Positions 10,091 to 21,500 of a stretch of 64,000 bases of DNA are shown in pieces. The stretch spans positions 71,603 to 135,602 of the forward strand of contig CACRXP010000659.1 in the NCBI GenBank assembly GCA_902702965.1, written 5' to 3'. Within the stretch, counting starts at the first letter, position 1. Each line of letters starts with the position of its first letter. A model generated the notes under the pieces. It made no database searches, was not told the origin of the DNA, and was given only the letters and a program-made list of their open reading frames with translations. A program made the position numbers and the translations under genes. Source of the stretch: Spirometra erinaceieuropaei (Eukaryota; Platyhelminthes; Cestoda; Diphyllobothriidea; Diphyllobothriidae).

Positions 10091-13000
10091 GCGCCGGGCT
10101 GATGGTCTCAGTGATGACATCGTTCGGCGTACTGCAGCCCTCCTACTCTGCCTCTCGTTAAACTGCCCAATATCAGATAAGCCAAGAAGACGATGGCATG
10201 CTAGTAGATCAGCCCAAAATCAGATACCAACATTTAAAGTATGATTTGTCCACTTTTGCACTTAATGTTGCTCAAAATGGTCATTTGTGATAAGTCAGAA
10301 TTATGGTCACCCGATCATAAATTATCTGCGATTTGAAATGTGTTATTAGGCTGTCCTCAGACGTATATGCGCGCCTAAGTTTTCTTGATGTATTTGCAGT
10401 CGCCACCACCACAGCAGTCTTTGAAGAAGACTTCAAAGCCACCGACAGTCAAAAGCTTTGTTGGAACGTAGAGAAAGGCTTTATGCTTCTCAATGCAATC
10501 TGGCCATTTGTGTATGAAAACAAAGGGGTATTTTGAGGAAATTTGTGGAGAAGTAGTAGTTTGAGCTCTTTTAATCCCCTTTGATCTTACAGCTCTCGAT
10601 ATCGTCAACCTTAAGCTCCCATAACAGTTGATAGACTTGCCTTCCAACTCGTCCGCTCAGACATCCGCCATTGTTGGTTTCGACTACTGAATGCTTGAAT
10701 GTGGTGGAGTGCACTCATTGCATTCTTCTACATATAAAATCTGACGCGTTAACAGTCGCTATCTGGAACATTAGTAACTGACGATATAATATAATCTTAC
10801 TTAGGACTGCGCGTCAAGCTGCAATCTGCCCTCTTTACCTAAGCCCTTCTAGCGCTTCACAGGCACTTGAGATCTGAGTTCATGAGTGCTACAAAGGGTA
10901 GAGGGCAACTTAAAGTCGCGTCAGCCTCTGCGTTGAATCTCCTCCCCACTCGGCTTGACTCGAATGGGCTTCCGGTGCATGGACGAGGCAGTGCGGTCGA
11001 ACCTACTCGCAGTCAACTCTTTATTTCATTCACATGAGCAGCTTAGGAAGTCGTCAAATGATGAGAAGATTCGATTGTCCTACAAAATGAGAGTCAGGCT
11101 GCGATGGTTCCCCTTACGTGACTTCTCTGGCCGCCCCCATCTTTGATGATTGCTTCATATGTAGTTAAGGACCATAATTTGTGTGAATGACCTAGACGAA
11201 CTGTTTAGCCCGGTAATATTTGCGTCCACGTTCACATTTAATTCTTCCGATTTTTTATTTCCAGTGGAATACTAGGAGGCGAGAGTGTTAGGTAGATGCG
11301 GCACATTACCCCATTGTTATAAACTACTTATAGCGCGATTCACCACTGTCACCAATTTGAGGCAGTGGGGGTTCCCGTAACTCTTAGCAAACCTGTTGTC
11401 AGTACTAATTTTGAGAGTCGTTTCATGTTTCCTCCTGTAGGTAGGGAGTTTCAAAAAAAGATTTTTATTCAAAATAAATCTTCATTACGCCTTCCTTCTA
11501 AATAAACAATATTTAACTGCCATATTACGGATTCTACTTCTCCGCTTTTAGATATTAAATCTGCTTATCCACAGTAAAAAGGGCAGCCTGAATGACATAC
11601 TGCCATACCAGGCACTACAACAGAATTTATGCATGCTGCTCCTTGTCTTATGTTGTGAAATGTAACGTTCCAACACCAAACAAAGGTCTGCTAAAAAACA
11701 AAGGGGCAGTTTTTATTTTTGGTTCGAAGTTTTGTGTCCCGTATAGACAAAAAGAAGTAAGGATGAGACGCATCACGTAATATAAGTGGAGAGTTTCGCA
11801 GAAGCAGTATAGATGCGCAAAATTGAATTATCTGCTCTAAAGGAAAGGATGTGGCAGGAACTTAGACAACTCCTCTTTCAGTGACGTTCTAGTACCGCAT
11901 TTTTTGCAGAAATAAGACTTGCTATTTCTGTTTTCTTGTTTTCGCAATTCGAAAGCCTTTACGCTCTTTAGGCGCGTCTCTACTCTTCGCAGTGCTTTGT
12001 CAGAAAATGCTCGCAAAAGGCGAACATTTGGTTTTATTTAAGCCCAGTCGGCTCTAGCATGAGCGGGGGTTAAACTCACTTTGGAACAAAAGAATGAAAT
12101 TTATTAATTAGATAATCCCCCCACTTCCATGTTTACTTGTGTAAGGTTGGTAACTTTAAATTAATTCGAACACAATAATTTTGTCAGGTAATGTCGTATT
12201 TTCCTCTGGAATCATGGTTTTGCGCACGAATGGCGCAGATGGTGCAGTCGGACGAAATACTTCGTCTGGAACCAATCAGGCATGACAAAAGTTTCAATCG
12301 GCTTTGGGACCCTCAAGCCTGATATTACTGCTGCAAAAAATAGACGCGTTGATAAAGTATAAGAGCATTTTTGCTACAATATGCATTATCACGAAGAAAT
12401 CTAAACTGATGACGCGGCATCACGAACAGTTGATTTTCTCTCACGTATAACTTCTCTTACAAGTAATGTAGTACCAAATGCAGGAAATTCATTTCTTTGT
12501 ATATGCGGTCCGCGTCGATTTCATGAATATCAGAAGTATGACAGCAAACGATTCAGATCAGGACATACTTAAAAGACCTTATTTTTTAAACGATAACGAG
12601 AAAGTTCCTCGACCATTATTTACTAAAACCTTCAGTGCACATTTAGCAAATATGAAGAACGACCATCAGCATGTTACAGTTTAAATGCGATGATTACTTA
12701 TTAAGAAAATAAAATGACCTGAAAAGAAGTTCAAGATTTCTTTTAGTTATATGAGTTTTTTTCATTCATTTTATGCCATAAATAGATTATTTACTTCATT
12801 GACTTTACCTTGTCCTTGTATTCTTCGCCGGAGCAGTAAGGAGTATATCCCTCTCAGTTGCTTATTATAATCCTATTCGGTCCGTATCCTAACATATTGA
12901 CATAGGTTTTATGGTCGAAGCCTAAGTAGGTGCTATTATTTAACATTTAAGAAAAGCAAACCATTAAGTATCCCACTACTCAGACCTTATTTTGATTAGG

Positions 13001-14634
13001 GAATCTTGTCCTCGGTGTTACTGCCTAGTCAGACCTGTGAGCTTTCCTTTCTTATAATCTCGCCGAGCGTATTTTGTGTCATTCATAAATAAGGAATATG
13101 AAAGTAATATCTTATCAATGTTGTACTGACCTGTAAATATAATGATCTACATCTGCCAAGATCGTTATCGTCAAAAAAGAGTCGGGACCTCTAGCCTTCA
13201 TGTTGAGATTAGACAAAAATTGTTGACTTCAAATTTAGAAATTACATACACGAAATTCCGCAAATGGCGCTGACTCGAATACAGGAAATGGTCGCCGCTG
13301 CCTACCAGATGTTTTGCTATAAATCACTTGATTATCCAAGATGAAATGTTTAAGTTCCCCTGGTTGGATTTTTTGGCGTCGAAACATCGAATATGTTTTG
13401 CATAGTCACGCATTCTGAGAGTATAATTTTAAGTAAGAAGCTGCGCACTTCACTACTTCAGTGTTTTCGTTTCAGATTCCAGCATCAATCGACATCTCTC
13501 ATAGAAGACTATTTTTTGATGGAGATATTCAAGGCTTCAGTGGAAATAGAGATACACATAGAGACGTAACCTAGTCGCAGGGTGTTAGTAGTACAAGAGC
13601 ATTTTTGGTTTTCTTTTTCGGCCGCGTGCTTTGTTATTCAGTCATTTGTGCGGTGACGATTGAAAGAGTCAAAGCGCTTGAAACTGTAAAATAAAACCGA
13701 CTATCGTCGGTTAGTCTAAATTGGCCTTTGGTTAGAGAAGAAACTACGAATTTGACTTCCAATTTGATTCTTCATGTTACGTTTCGGTAAACTGACTATC
13801 CCGTAGTCAGTGAGAGCTGCATGCTTTCAGATTCGAAAGAGTTCGTAAAATCGCGCCCGTTAAGTAATAGCATAATGTGCACCATCTGAAGTATATTCTA
13901 GCGTTTACAACAAAATACATGTGAAATGCGCCACACTTGACCATTTTGAAGGTGGGACAGAAACTACCGGAGTTATTGAAAGAGTGACTTGAGGAACAAA
14001 CAACGAAACATAAAATTGTATTCTCCCAGGTCGTGTGATAACTTGACCGCCATTGTCGACGATGTCTGCCGTGTGCTCCACAGACGGGCGGGTACATGAG
14101 CGGCAACTTACGAACAACTCGTAATCCTTCCACAAAATATAAGACTTGGTCAATATATTAAGAGCGAATTCTGACCATTTAGAGAGAATGGTCAGGAGTG
14201 AATAAAATGATCTAAAAATAACTAGTTATTTTGAAATCGGTATCCATTCTGAAAACTTTCAAACCCGCAGGTTGTCACAATACCAATTCCTATTCTCTAT
14301 GTTAAGAAGCGCGGTCACTGATCGCGTTACAAAACCAAAAGGTACGCATTCGGATCCTTGATCGTTTCCAGATGGGTTTAGATGTGGCTAGCTCACAGCG
14401 GTTAATGATTCCCCAATAGCCACCTCAATACTTTTTCATTGTCAGTAGATCCGTCCAAATCTTGATTCCTATAGAACCATTCTCGAGGGATTGAAAAACA
14501 AAGTCAACTCAAGTTTCCCAATTTCCTGTACCCTGAACAAACTTCGCACCTGCATAGAATTAGTACCCAAGACAAATTTTCAAAGCACACGCGGTGCTTA
14601 ATCCGCGACAAAGTGTCGTTCATATACACTACGT
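10091..14634. other. Unassigned stretch
   Basis: No gene recognised. A small perfect hairpin, CTGACCATT with AATGGTCAG, lies at 14171-14195 with a 7-base loop. Overlapping frames on the minus strand near 13807-14153 show no family resemblance. Confidence 0.4.
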
Positions 14635-16080
14635 AACCTATCTCATGAAACTTCATGAGACAAACTGATAGGAGGATTTTCGGACGTCTTAAACCATGGG
14701 CATTTTGGTTGCTGGTTCTGCCTCTTCAAAGATATGCCCTCTTCTTGCAGAGAAAATGTGCCCACATAATTTTATAAAAAAATATTCATAAATTCGAGTG
14801 AAAATGAACGTTGCGATATATTAGGTCAATCTCCCATGCCAATACCTGTTCTAGACTTTGGATGTGCATCTGAGCGTGTTTTTCCTTGATAAGAGGTCAA
14901 TGTAGTCTCGAGAGTTCGCTTAACAGAGCTGGCGCACTAGAAAGTGAATTTCTTGTCTAATGCTAACCGTAGGAATTAGTTTGTAAACATCCAGGTTATA
15001 TTTAGAGAACGAGATGCTTTATCGATTTGGTGCCCTTAAGTGCAGCAATAACGCACACAGGCAATCCAGCGTTTAAATGAACCAAAATTGTTTGGCCGTT
15101 TGGAAAATTCTATGGCTTCCACAAAAACAACTGCTACCGGATAGTTTTTCCGTTTTTGAATATATGGAATATTACATTTCCCGCGGTCTAGCTTCTGCAC
15201 ATAATTTAGAAAAGCGACGAGTAAAACATTAACATTTTCAGCGAAATATCGGTGTTCATATGGCCACTTAACCATGCATTCATACTCGTAGAAGGCAGCC
15301 TGAAAGTGTGCAGAGATGGGGTAAATGGACGCAGTATAGCGAAGAAGGCAAGTACTTCCGTTCGCAGTAGAAAAATACCCGTAATATTGGCAGCGGGAAA
15401 GAAACAGCCAGAAGTGTCAAATTTGTGCATTGCTTCATCGCGCCACAACAAAAGGCATACAGACATCCGTCAACGGAATGCACTATTGAAGCATTCCTTG
15501 AAGAGGTTTTTTTAACTGATGGAAAGTATATTCGTTGCTGACTTTTGTTGTGGACGTTCAGTTTATACACCATGTGGTTTCCTGTTTGTGTGAGTCTTCA
15601 AATGTGACTCAAACGAACTTCTACGGGAAAAAGAACGCCCAATTACCCCCTGATCGGTAAGCGCCTCCAAGATGTATCTCGATTTTAGGATTTTAACAAA
15701 CAGAAAATATGGAATCTGTCTTTGTGCGCACTCGAAAATGGTGAAGCATTCTGTGATATTTCAAGGCCGATCTGAAACTCAATGTACTCCAGAACAAAAG
15801 TAAAGTGTACATTGATTACTTGGAAGGAAAGTTCTCTTTGCATACAAAAAATGACATTTTTACGATTACACCTGACAATGCTATCTAAATTTATTAGTCA
15901 CTGACTCACCTTTTAACATGTTCCCTTATGAAAAGTTTGCTCTTATGGCGTCATTGTCAGCGAAATCAAACAGAATCCTGTTTGCCTTATTGAACTACAT
16001 GTAAATCAATTCGAAACCATCATGAATACAATGAATTATCAGGAGACTGTTTTGGAATCTATGCTCGGGATGCTGGCGTT
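14635..16080 (-). repeat. 1.45 kb dispersed repeat, copy beta (inverted partner of 105-1590)
   Basis: This is collinear with copy alpha when reverse-complemented, including the terminal block at 14690-14705 (GGGCATTTTGG) and the far block at 15950-16060. A 97-codon frame (15280-15573, minus) corresponds to a shorter frame in alpha, but neither resembles a known protein. A 20-base near-palindrome, TCTCATGAA-AC-TTCATGAGA, sits at 14641-14660 near the end of the homology and is degraded in alpha. Confidence 0.7.
15563..15640 (-). pseudogene. C2H2 zinc-finger-like peptide in repeat beta
   Basis: The minus-strand frame reads GRSFSRRSSF, then ESHLKTHTNRKPHGV, then TAA. The spacing F-x5-F-x2-H-x3-H fits a C2H2 finger after its second Cys, and TNRKP sits where the TGEKP linker would be. 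The Cys pair is not visible in this frame. It is better preserved than the alpha copy. A zinc-finger gene tail captured by a repeat would explain it; chance remains possible. Confidence 0.4.
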
Positions 16081-17155
16081 TGGTAAACCGTCGTCCCTGA
16101 AAATAACGCCAATTCTTAAAGGATATTTAAATGTAGGCTTCACCAAAACTGTAGTTGTGAATTTTACTCTATTTACGCTGACATATTTATCCAGTGTTGC
16201 ATGGTCCGACTTACTGTACATATACATCTGAAGTCTCCACAATTATAATCATTTTTGGCATTTTCGGGATTTTACGCTTTTCTAACAATATTGTCACTTC
16301 AAAACAACATAACACTGCCTTTAGTTTTCTGTATGGTTTTACGTCCCTTAGAGTTGTTATTTATTAACTTAGACATTGGATCCTTGCATCGGTGTCGGTT
16401 TGCGAGTGTTTAGCAATCATTGATAAATCTCGACACGTTGAATGATTCAGCTCATGGACTCCATAAATGCCATGCAACTTCGAAGACTGAATCGCCCCCA
16501 TCACATTGATAATAACTAATTGTCGCAAAAATGTTGCTGTACTGTGCCGAAAAGACCGCATTTTTTCGGTGATGGGCGCAATTGACTGTCAGTTAAGTGA
16601 CAATTCTATGCGTGCCACACACGACCTAGCCATCGCGCAACACGCCAGGTTTCCACACTAGGAGATGGTCGGCTCAGATCTCACGCGGGTTCTAGCATCA
16701 TGGAAGCCGTACAAACAAGGGTCCAGAAACGTGCTTTCCGCCTACGTGAGGAGTGTCTACCCCGTGCCTTCGGTAGATGATGTGAGACGAGTTATGCATG
16801 ATATCTCTGTTGATGAGAGAAGTGTGGCGGTGGAGTTTGGTCTGTAGTGTTATACCGCAGATTTTTGTGGAGGCGCCTATCTTCAAGTAGGCTCATGCAT
16901 TGATTGAATGTCCGTGGGCAGTGTGGCCATTTGGGGCGAATGCGACAAACGTGTGTCGGAGTTCCTGACACTGGTCAACCGTCCCTGTGCGATGGACCTG
17001 CAACTGACCTACCAAACTGACGTGAGATGTGAAGGTGCAATTACGATCAGAACGGATCTGGATGGAGTTCACGGCGCCGATGGTGAAAGACGGTGGCGGT
17101 GACTAGATAAGGGGACATTAGAAGTGCTCTCGCAGCTTCCCAGTCAAGTCCTCTT
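16081..17155. other. Unassigned stretch
   Basis: Moderately GC-rich from 16640 onward, with short frames on both strands (16665-16847 plus, 16908-17102 plus) that match nothing I recognise. No RNA or repeat is seen. Confidence 0.35.
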
Positions 17156-17158
17156 TTA

Positions 17159-17222
17159 TGGTGGTGGTGGTGTTGGTGGTGGTGGTGGTGGTGGTGGTGG
17201 TGGTGATGGTGGTGGTGGTGGC
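17159..17222 (+). repeat. (GGT)n trinucleotide tract
   Basis: About 21 units of GGT with two interruptions (GTT, GAT). It creates an artificial poly-Gly frame at 17124-17429, which should not be taken as a gene. Confidence 0.95.
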
Positions 17223-17539
17223 AAGAGGATTGGTAGTCGTCACCGCGGCACTACGACATTGATGATGGGAATGGTGAACGGCAGCATCGGGGCATCAGGA
17301 ATGTGCTCACCGATGATGGTCGTGGTTGTCGCTGTCGTTGTTGGCGTCCTGGGGTCTACGGTATGCCTGGCGGTGGGGTCGATTGTGAAGCTAGTAGGTC
17401 CGAAAGAATTGATGACCCGTGGAAACTGAGAGGCGGTGCAGTTGCTTTGATTCGAAGCCGTAAACTGCCTTGATGGGGGTAAGAAAATTCTTCCTTTCAT
17501 TGCTACATACGTATTCTTGTTTGCTCGGCGTTATCTGCC

Positions 17540-18270
17540 TTTTGCAGCTGCTATTGCTTCACGCAGTTACACTTGGAGAAGGCCGCTGTATCTCCACGGT
17601 GGACCTGCTCTCCGGAGCGTGCAGTTCTTCTTGGGGCTGAGCCATTTGATTTCTAAACTCAAGTGGTGAGCGGACATACTCAACAGAACCGTACTTCACT
17701 TACCTGGTGGTGGATAACACCGCGGTCTCCCGCGAGTTTGCGGCCGTAACGTCATCCTAGAAATAACGAGGCAGTGGTCCGTCCAGCCTTTAGCGTCGCA
17801 GAGCGCCTGGGCCACCAGCGCATCTTCTCGATCCCGCCTCTGGACGAGAACGTAGTCCAGCAGCTCACAGCGCCGCAATCGGAGGTGCATCCAGATGGCT
17901 TTCTTCGGTGTCAGCAGGCGAAGTGGGAGTTGGTCAGGAGGACACAGTGTTCAGCATAGGGAAGGAGGCCGTTGTCGTTGCATTCTTCGATTCAGTGGGT
18001 ACTCAGCACTCCCCTTCAGGCAACACACTTCCTCCCAACGTGGACATTGAAGTCGCCAAGTAAAACTAGCCTGTCGGCCTTCGGTATAGTCTCTAGGAGT
18101 GCGCGCAGGTCTTCGTAAAATTCGCTTCCTCTCATCGGGGTTGGTTGTTGAGGGGCGCAGACACTGACGACGGTGGCTAATTTGGCTCCCCGTAGAAGCA
18201 GACGCAGGCTCATGAGACGGCCGCTGATTCCTTGCGGCTGATAGCGCAGTCATTCAATACTAACTAATTG
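17540..18270 (-). mobile_element. Non-LTR retrotransposon (RTE-like) APE endonuclease remnant
   Basis: The minus strand carries an apurinic-type endonuclease in several frames. From 18213: a [20 protein letters not shown] segment ends in [10 protein letters not shown], the catalytic GDFN motif. Further along are a GLLPYAEHCVLLTN-like part and the block LLDYVLVQRRDREDALV, followed by GWTDHCLVISRM with the catalytic TDH motif (17696-17890). A linker to the missing reverse transcriptase continues to about 17540. Frameshifts separate the blocks. The GWTDH.LVIS and LLDYVL wording is that of RTE-type elements common in flatworms, by my recollection; the exact clade needs a tree. Confidence 0.8.
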
Positions 18271-18425
18271 CACCCGGCAGTCATCTAGCAGATGCCAGAT
18301 TTATTGTTTGGGAAATCCTGCTTAGGAAGTCAATTTACTGTATCAGAATTTCTGAATAACATACATTGCAGTAGGCTGAGTGGGTAACTTGACCCAAGTG
18401 CGTATAAACTCACGGCTCCCGATGA

Positions 18426-18506
18426 GGCCTCGTAACTCAGGTGCTTAGACCGTTGGCTGTACTAAGGCCTTCCCTTGCTGTCGTGGGTTCTAATCCTACC
18501 GAGGCC
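18426..18506 (+). repeat. tRNA-like sequence (tRNA pseudogene or SINE head)
   Basis: A perfect 7-bp acceptor stem, GGCCTCG (18426-18432) with CGAGGCC (18500-18506), encloses 67 bases. A box A-like TAACTCAGGTG lies at 18433-18443. A T-arm, GTGGG-TTCTAAT-CCTAC, lies at 18483-18499. The anticodon loop could be CTGTACT (GTA), but the D and anticodon stems are poorly paired and an extra arm of about 11 bases is present. A T5 run shortly after could end pol III transcription. The weak stems favour a decayed tRNA-derived element over a working tRNA. Confidence 0.5.
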
Positions 18507-21500
18507 GCCGTGTTTTTCATAAGTGGGTTACTGCATTATTCTAATCTGCCAAAATCCCCTATTGATTACTATTAGTTAAGATCTCTGCAGCACTTACTGG
18601 AGGAAAAAGTTTTTGAAATCTCGATAATGCCAAAACTAGGCTCCGGAATGTTTTGTATCAAAACAAAATTAATTCCATAAAGAGGGCACTGAAAACTTAG
18701 TTTCAAGGTGAGAAACAGGGATTAATAACCATGGCAATTATAAAACTGACTGAAAATAAAACGATACCCGGTGCATATTTTTTGCCACTTGTTAAACAAC
18801 GAGATTACTATCCGGCACCCTTAATGGTTTAGCCCGCCGGGCGAAACGGTTACCGGCCGATGGACAGTGCGTAGTTTCGGGGAGCCGAAGACGAGAGTTG
18901 GGTGCCAGTTAGGAGTTATGTGAAGCTGCTATCATTTACATGAGACAGATGGTATGACCTCGCACACCTACACGGTATAGCCCCCAACAGGACACCCCTG
19001 TAACCCAGCCTAAACACGAAGGTGAAGTAAGGAATTGCTTTCAAATTTGATCCACAAGTCATGGTTAAGACGAACGCAGAGTTCTCTAAATTCTATTCGG
19101 GGGCAACCTACGGGTATAAGGGACAGACAGGGACCATATTAGGTTTTTTCAAATTTGCTTTGTAAAACAGGGCAAGGAAAAGCCCTTACAATATCCGCTA
19201 CAGCATAACGTTAGAAATCGCAAATTTTACGAAAGCAAGTAGCCCTACACTACAGGCAGCCTTGCGCTACGTTTCAGTGGAAGTACCTATTCTTGTGGCT
19301 TACTTTCAACCCTAACATTAATGTTAACCCACCTAACGCTAAAACTGGCGATAATCTTAGCATTAACTTCAACCCTAACCGTACCTCACCTAGTTAACGC
19401 GAGTCCACCTGCAATACGAGGGGAACTTACAACCATGCCATACCTTATTTGCCAGTATGGTGAAAATGTTTGTTTTCTTTACCCCATGGAAGGGATTGGA
19501 AGGGAGCGGGTTTATTCTCTTGATACGGCAACAACGTAAAAAGAAAATCTGTCAATAGTGAGCAGAAACTGCATCAGATATTCCGGTAAAGATTCGTTAG
19601 TATACCAACTGCATAAATACGAAAGAGAAATATTCGAAATGGTTCCAACAGTCTCAGAAAGGTGTATACTTAACCACATCCTAATACAGAAACTGAGTAA
19701 TCATATAACTGTTGACGAAACCTTCAATAAGCTTAGTAAAATGAATCCACCCAAAGCTCGCAAGTGAAGTTAAATATGTTAATTCTTTACGGATTAACGG
19801 AATGCTACCGACAATAATTCTATGGGGTCTGTTTTATCCTGTCATGCCTACCTAAACTCCAACACCGTGCAGTAGTGTGTTGTTGGTAGTTCTGGCGTTT
19901 AGGTATTTTTTAATCGTCTGCAAACTTTCACAAGCAGTTCCACATCAAAAAGGACATTTCTTCCCTATATAGAGCATTTTTATAAAGTAATCACAAAAAC
20001 CAAAACTCTGCTTTTTGGCGGCACTAGGTCTACATAAAAGGGACGCCTCAGATTCTGCGCTTATTTCAGGACTGACTACTGTACGGAGGCTCTGAGTGAA
20101 ACAGACGCCGCCTTATTCCTGTCGGAGGTCGCCATCTGTTTCATATGAGACGCCGCCAAGAGTCAGCATCTTATTATCCCCAACGTTACTCAAAAACTAA
20201 CTGGAGATAATCCTAAGAAAGGAATTTGACTTAGAAGATCAAACTTCTCCTTGTTTCAGTTTGCTAGATATTCATTTCTTATCTAGCAGGTAGGTCCGTC
20301 CATATAAGACAGGCTCGGTAAAACATGGCGAAATTTCCCTTAAATTTATACCACAATGATATTTGTCACATATTTTCGATTTACGAACGTCACCTCCGCG
20401 CACACCCTTCAATAATCAGACTTTTGTGCATGTGTGTTCTACAAACACATTGAGATACCCATCCTTAGTTCTTTTCACGGTAAAAAAAGAGACTGCATAT
20501 AAGTATTTCTCAACAGATTGGGCCACACTGTTGGTAAATGTGGATGAAGGTCCCATGGCGAGCAACTTCTATGCGAAGGGCAAGTGAGCTGCCCTTTCGT
20601 CGTCGTTGTGATACACTGATTAGGAAAATTCAGACGACATGAATACAATTCAGAAACGTTTTATCGGATAACGCTCACTTGAGGTTTAAATAGTACGTAC
20701 CCAGTTTATTCAATTAAGGACTCCTACACAAGACCAAGAGAGCATTTCGTGCCATTAGGGAAGGAGAGGAAGCACTGTTTCTTCACCGTTACAGGACCTT
20801 CGAAATTCCAGTTAATGTATACTTTTTAGAATCATTCATTTGTAAGCCTAACTGAAAAATATAGAATCAGGCTTTCCAAGTGCGTTTACGTCACATCTAC
20901 CCACTTGAAACGCTTTCACTCAGCAGGGCTCGCTAAAGCCTGCTTCTGGACCCACACATACTTCGGAGTCAATTAAGCGTCTTATTAGACCCGATTTCAA
21001 TTAACTGCCTTTTTCCCCTTGTCAATATTATCATACTGAGTCATCCACATATTCATAAGTCTGTTCTACAAAATTTGTTATACTTCTTCCCTGATTAAGG
21101 AATAAGATACTGGTTAAGTGACATGAAATTCCTTCCTTCGCCAACAAGTGCAAATAGGGCTTGCCAAGCGAACGGCCTGCGGCGACTGGAGAAGAAGTCC
21201 TTCTGTCCAATGCAAGCAGCACGTTATGCAAGTCCTCTGCGTTGCCTGTCCACAGTGTAACACTTTGTAAGATCCAATCCCAATATTCCCTATAGTAAGA
21301 AGGTTAGTAATTACTGACAGTAATAGCAACACCTTTTTAGACACCGCCGTATAGGAGCTACCGAAGGGGATGTGAGCAAATAACAACCCATTGGCGAACA
21401 ACTGTCTCCTGTTCAACCATGCGCAAAATCCCCGTGTGTTCCCGCTGATCCTACAGGCCTGGCAGAAGCACAAGTGCAACGCAGGTGTCCGCTCACTTAT

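Noticed and set aside
17124..17500. Gly-rich plus-strand frame and its opposite
   Set aside because: Produced by a (GGT)n tract; no conserved flank.
19305..19395. Telomere-like ACCCTAAC units
   Set aside because: Irregular and few; too weak to call an interstitial telomeric repeat.
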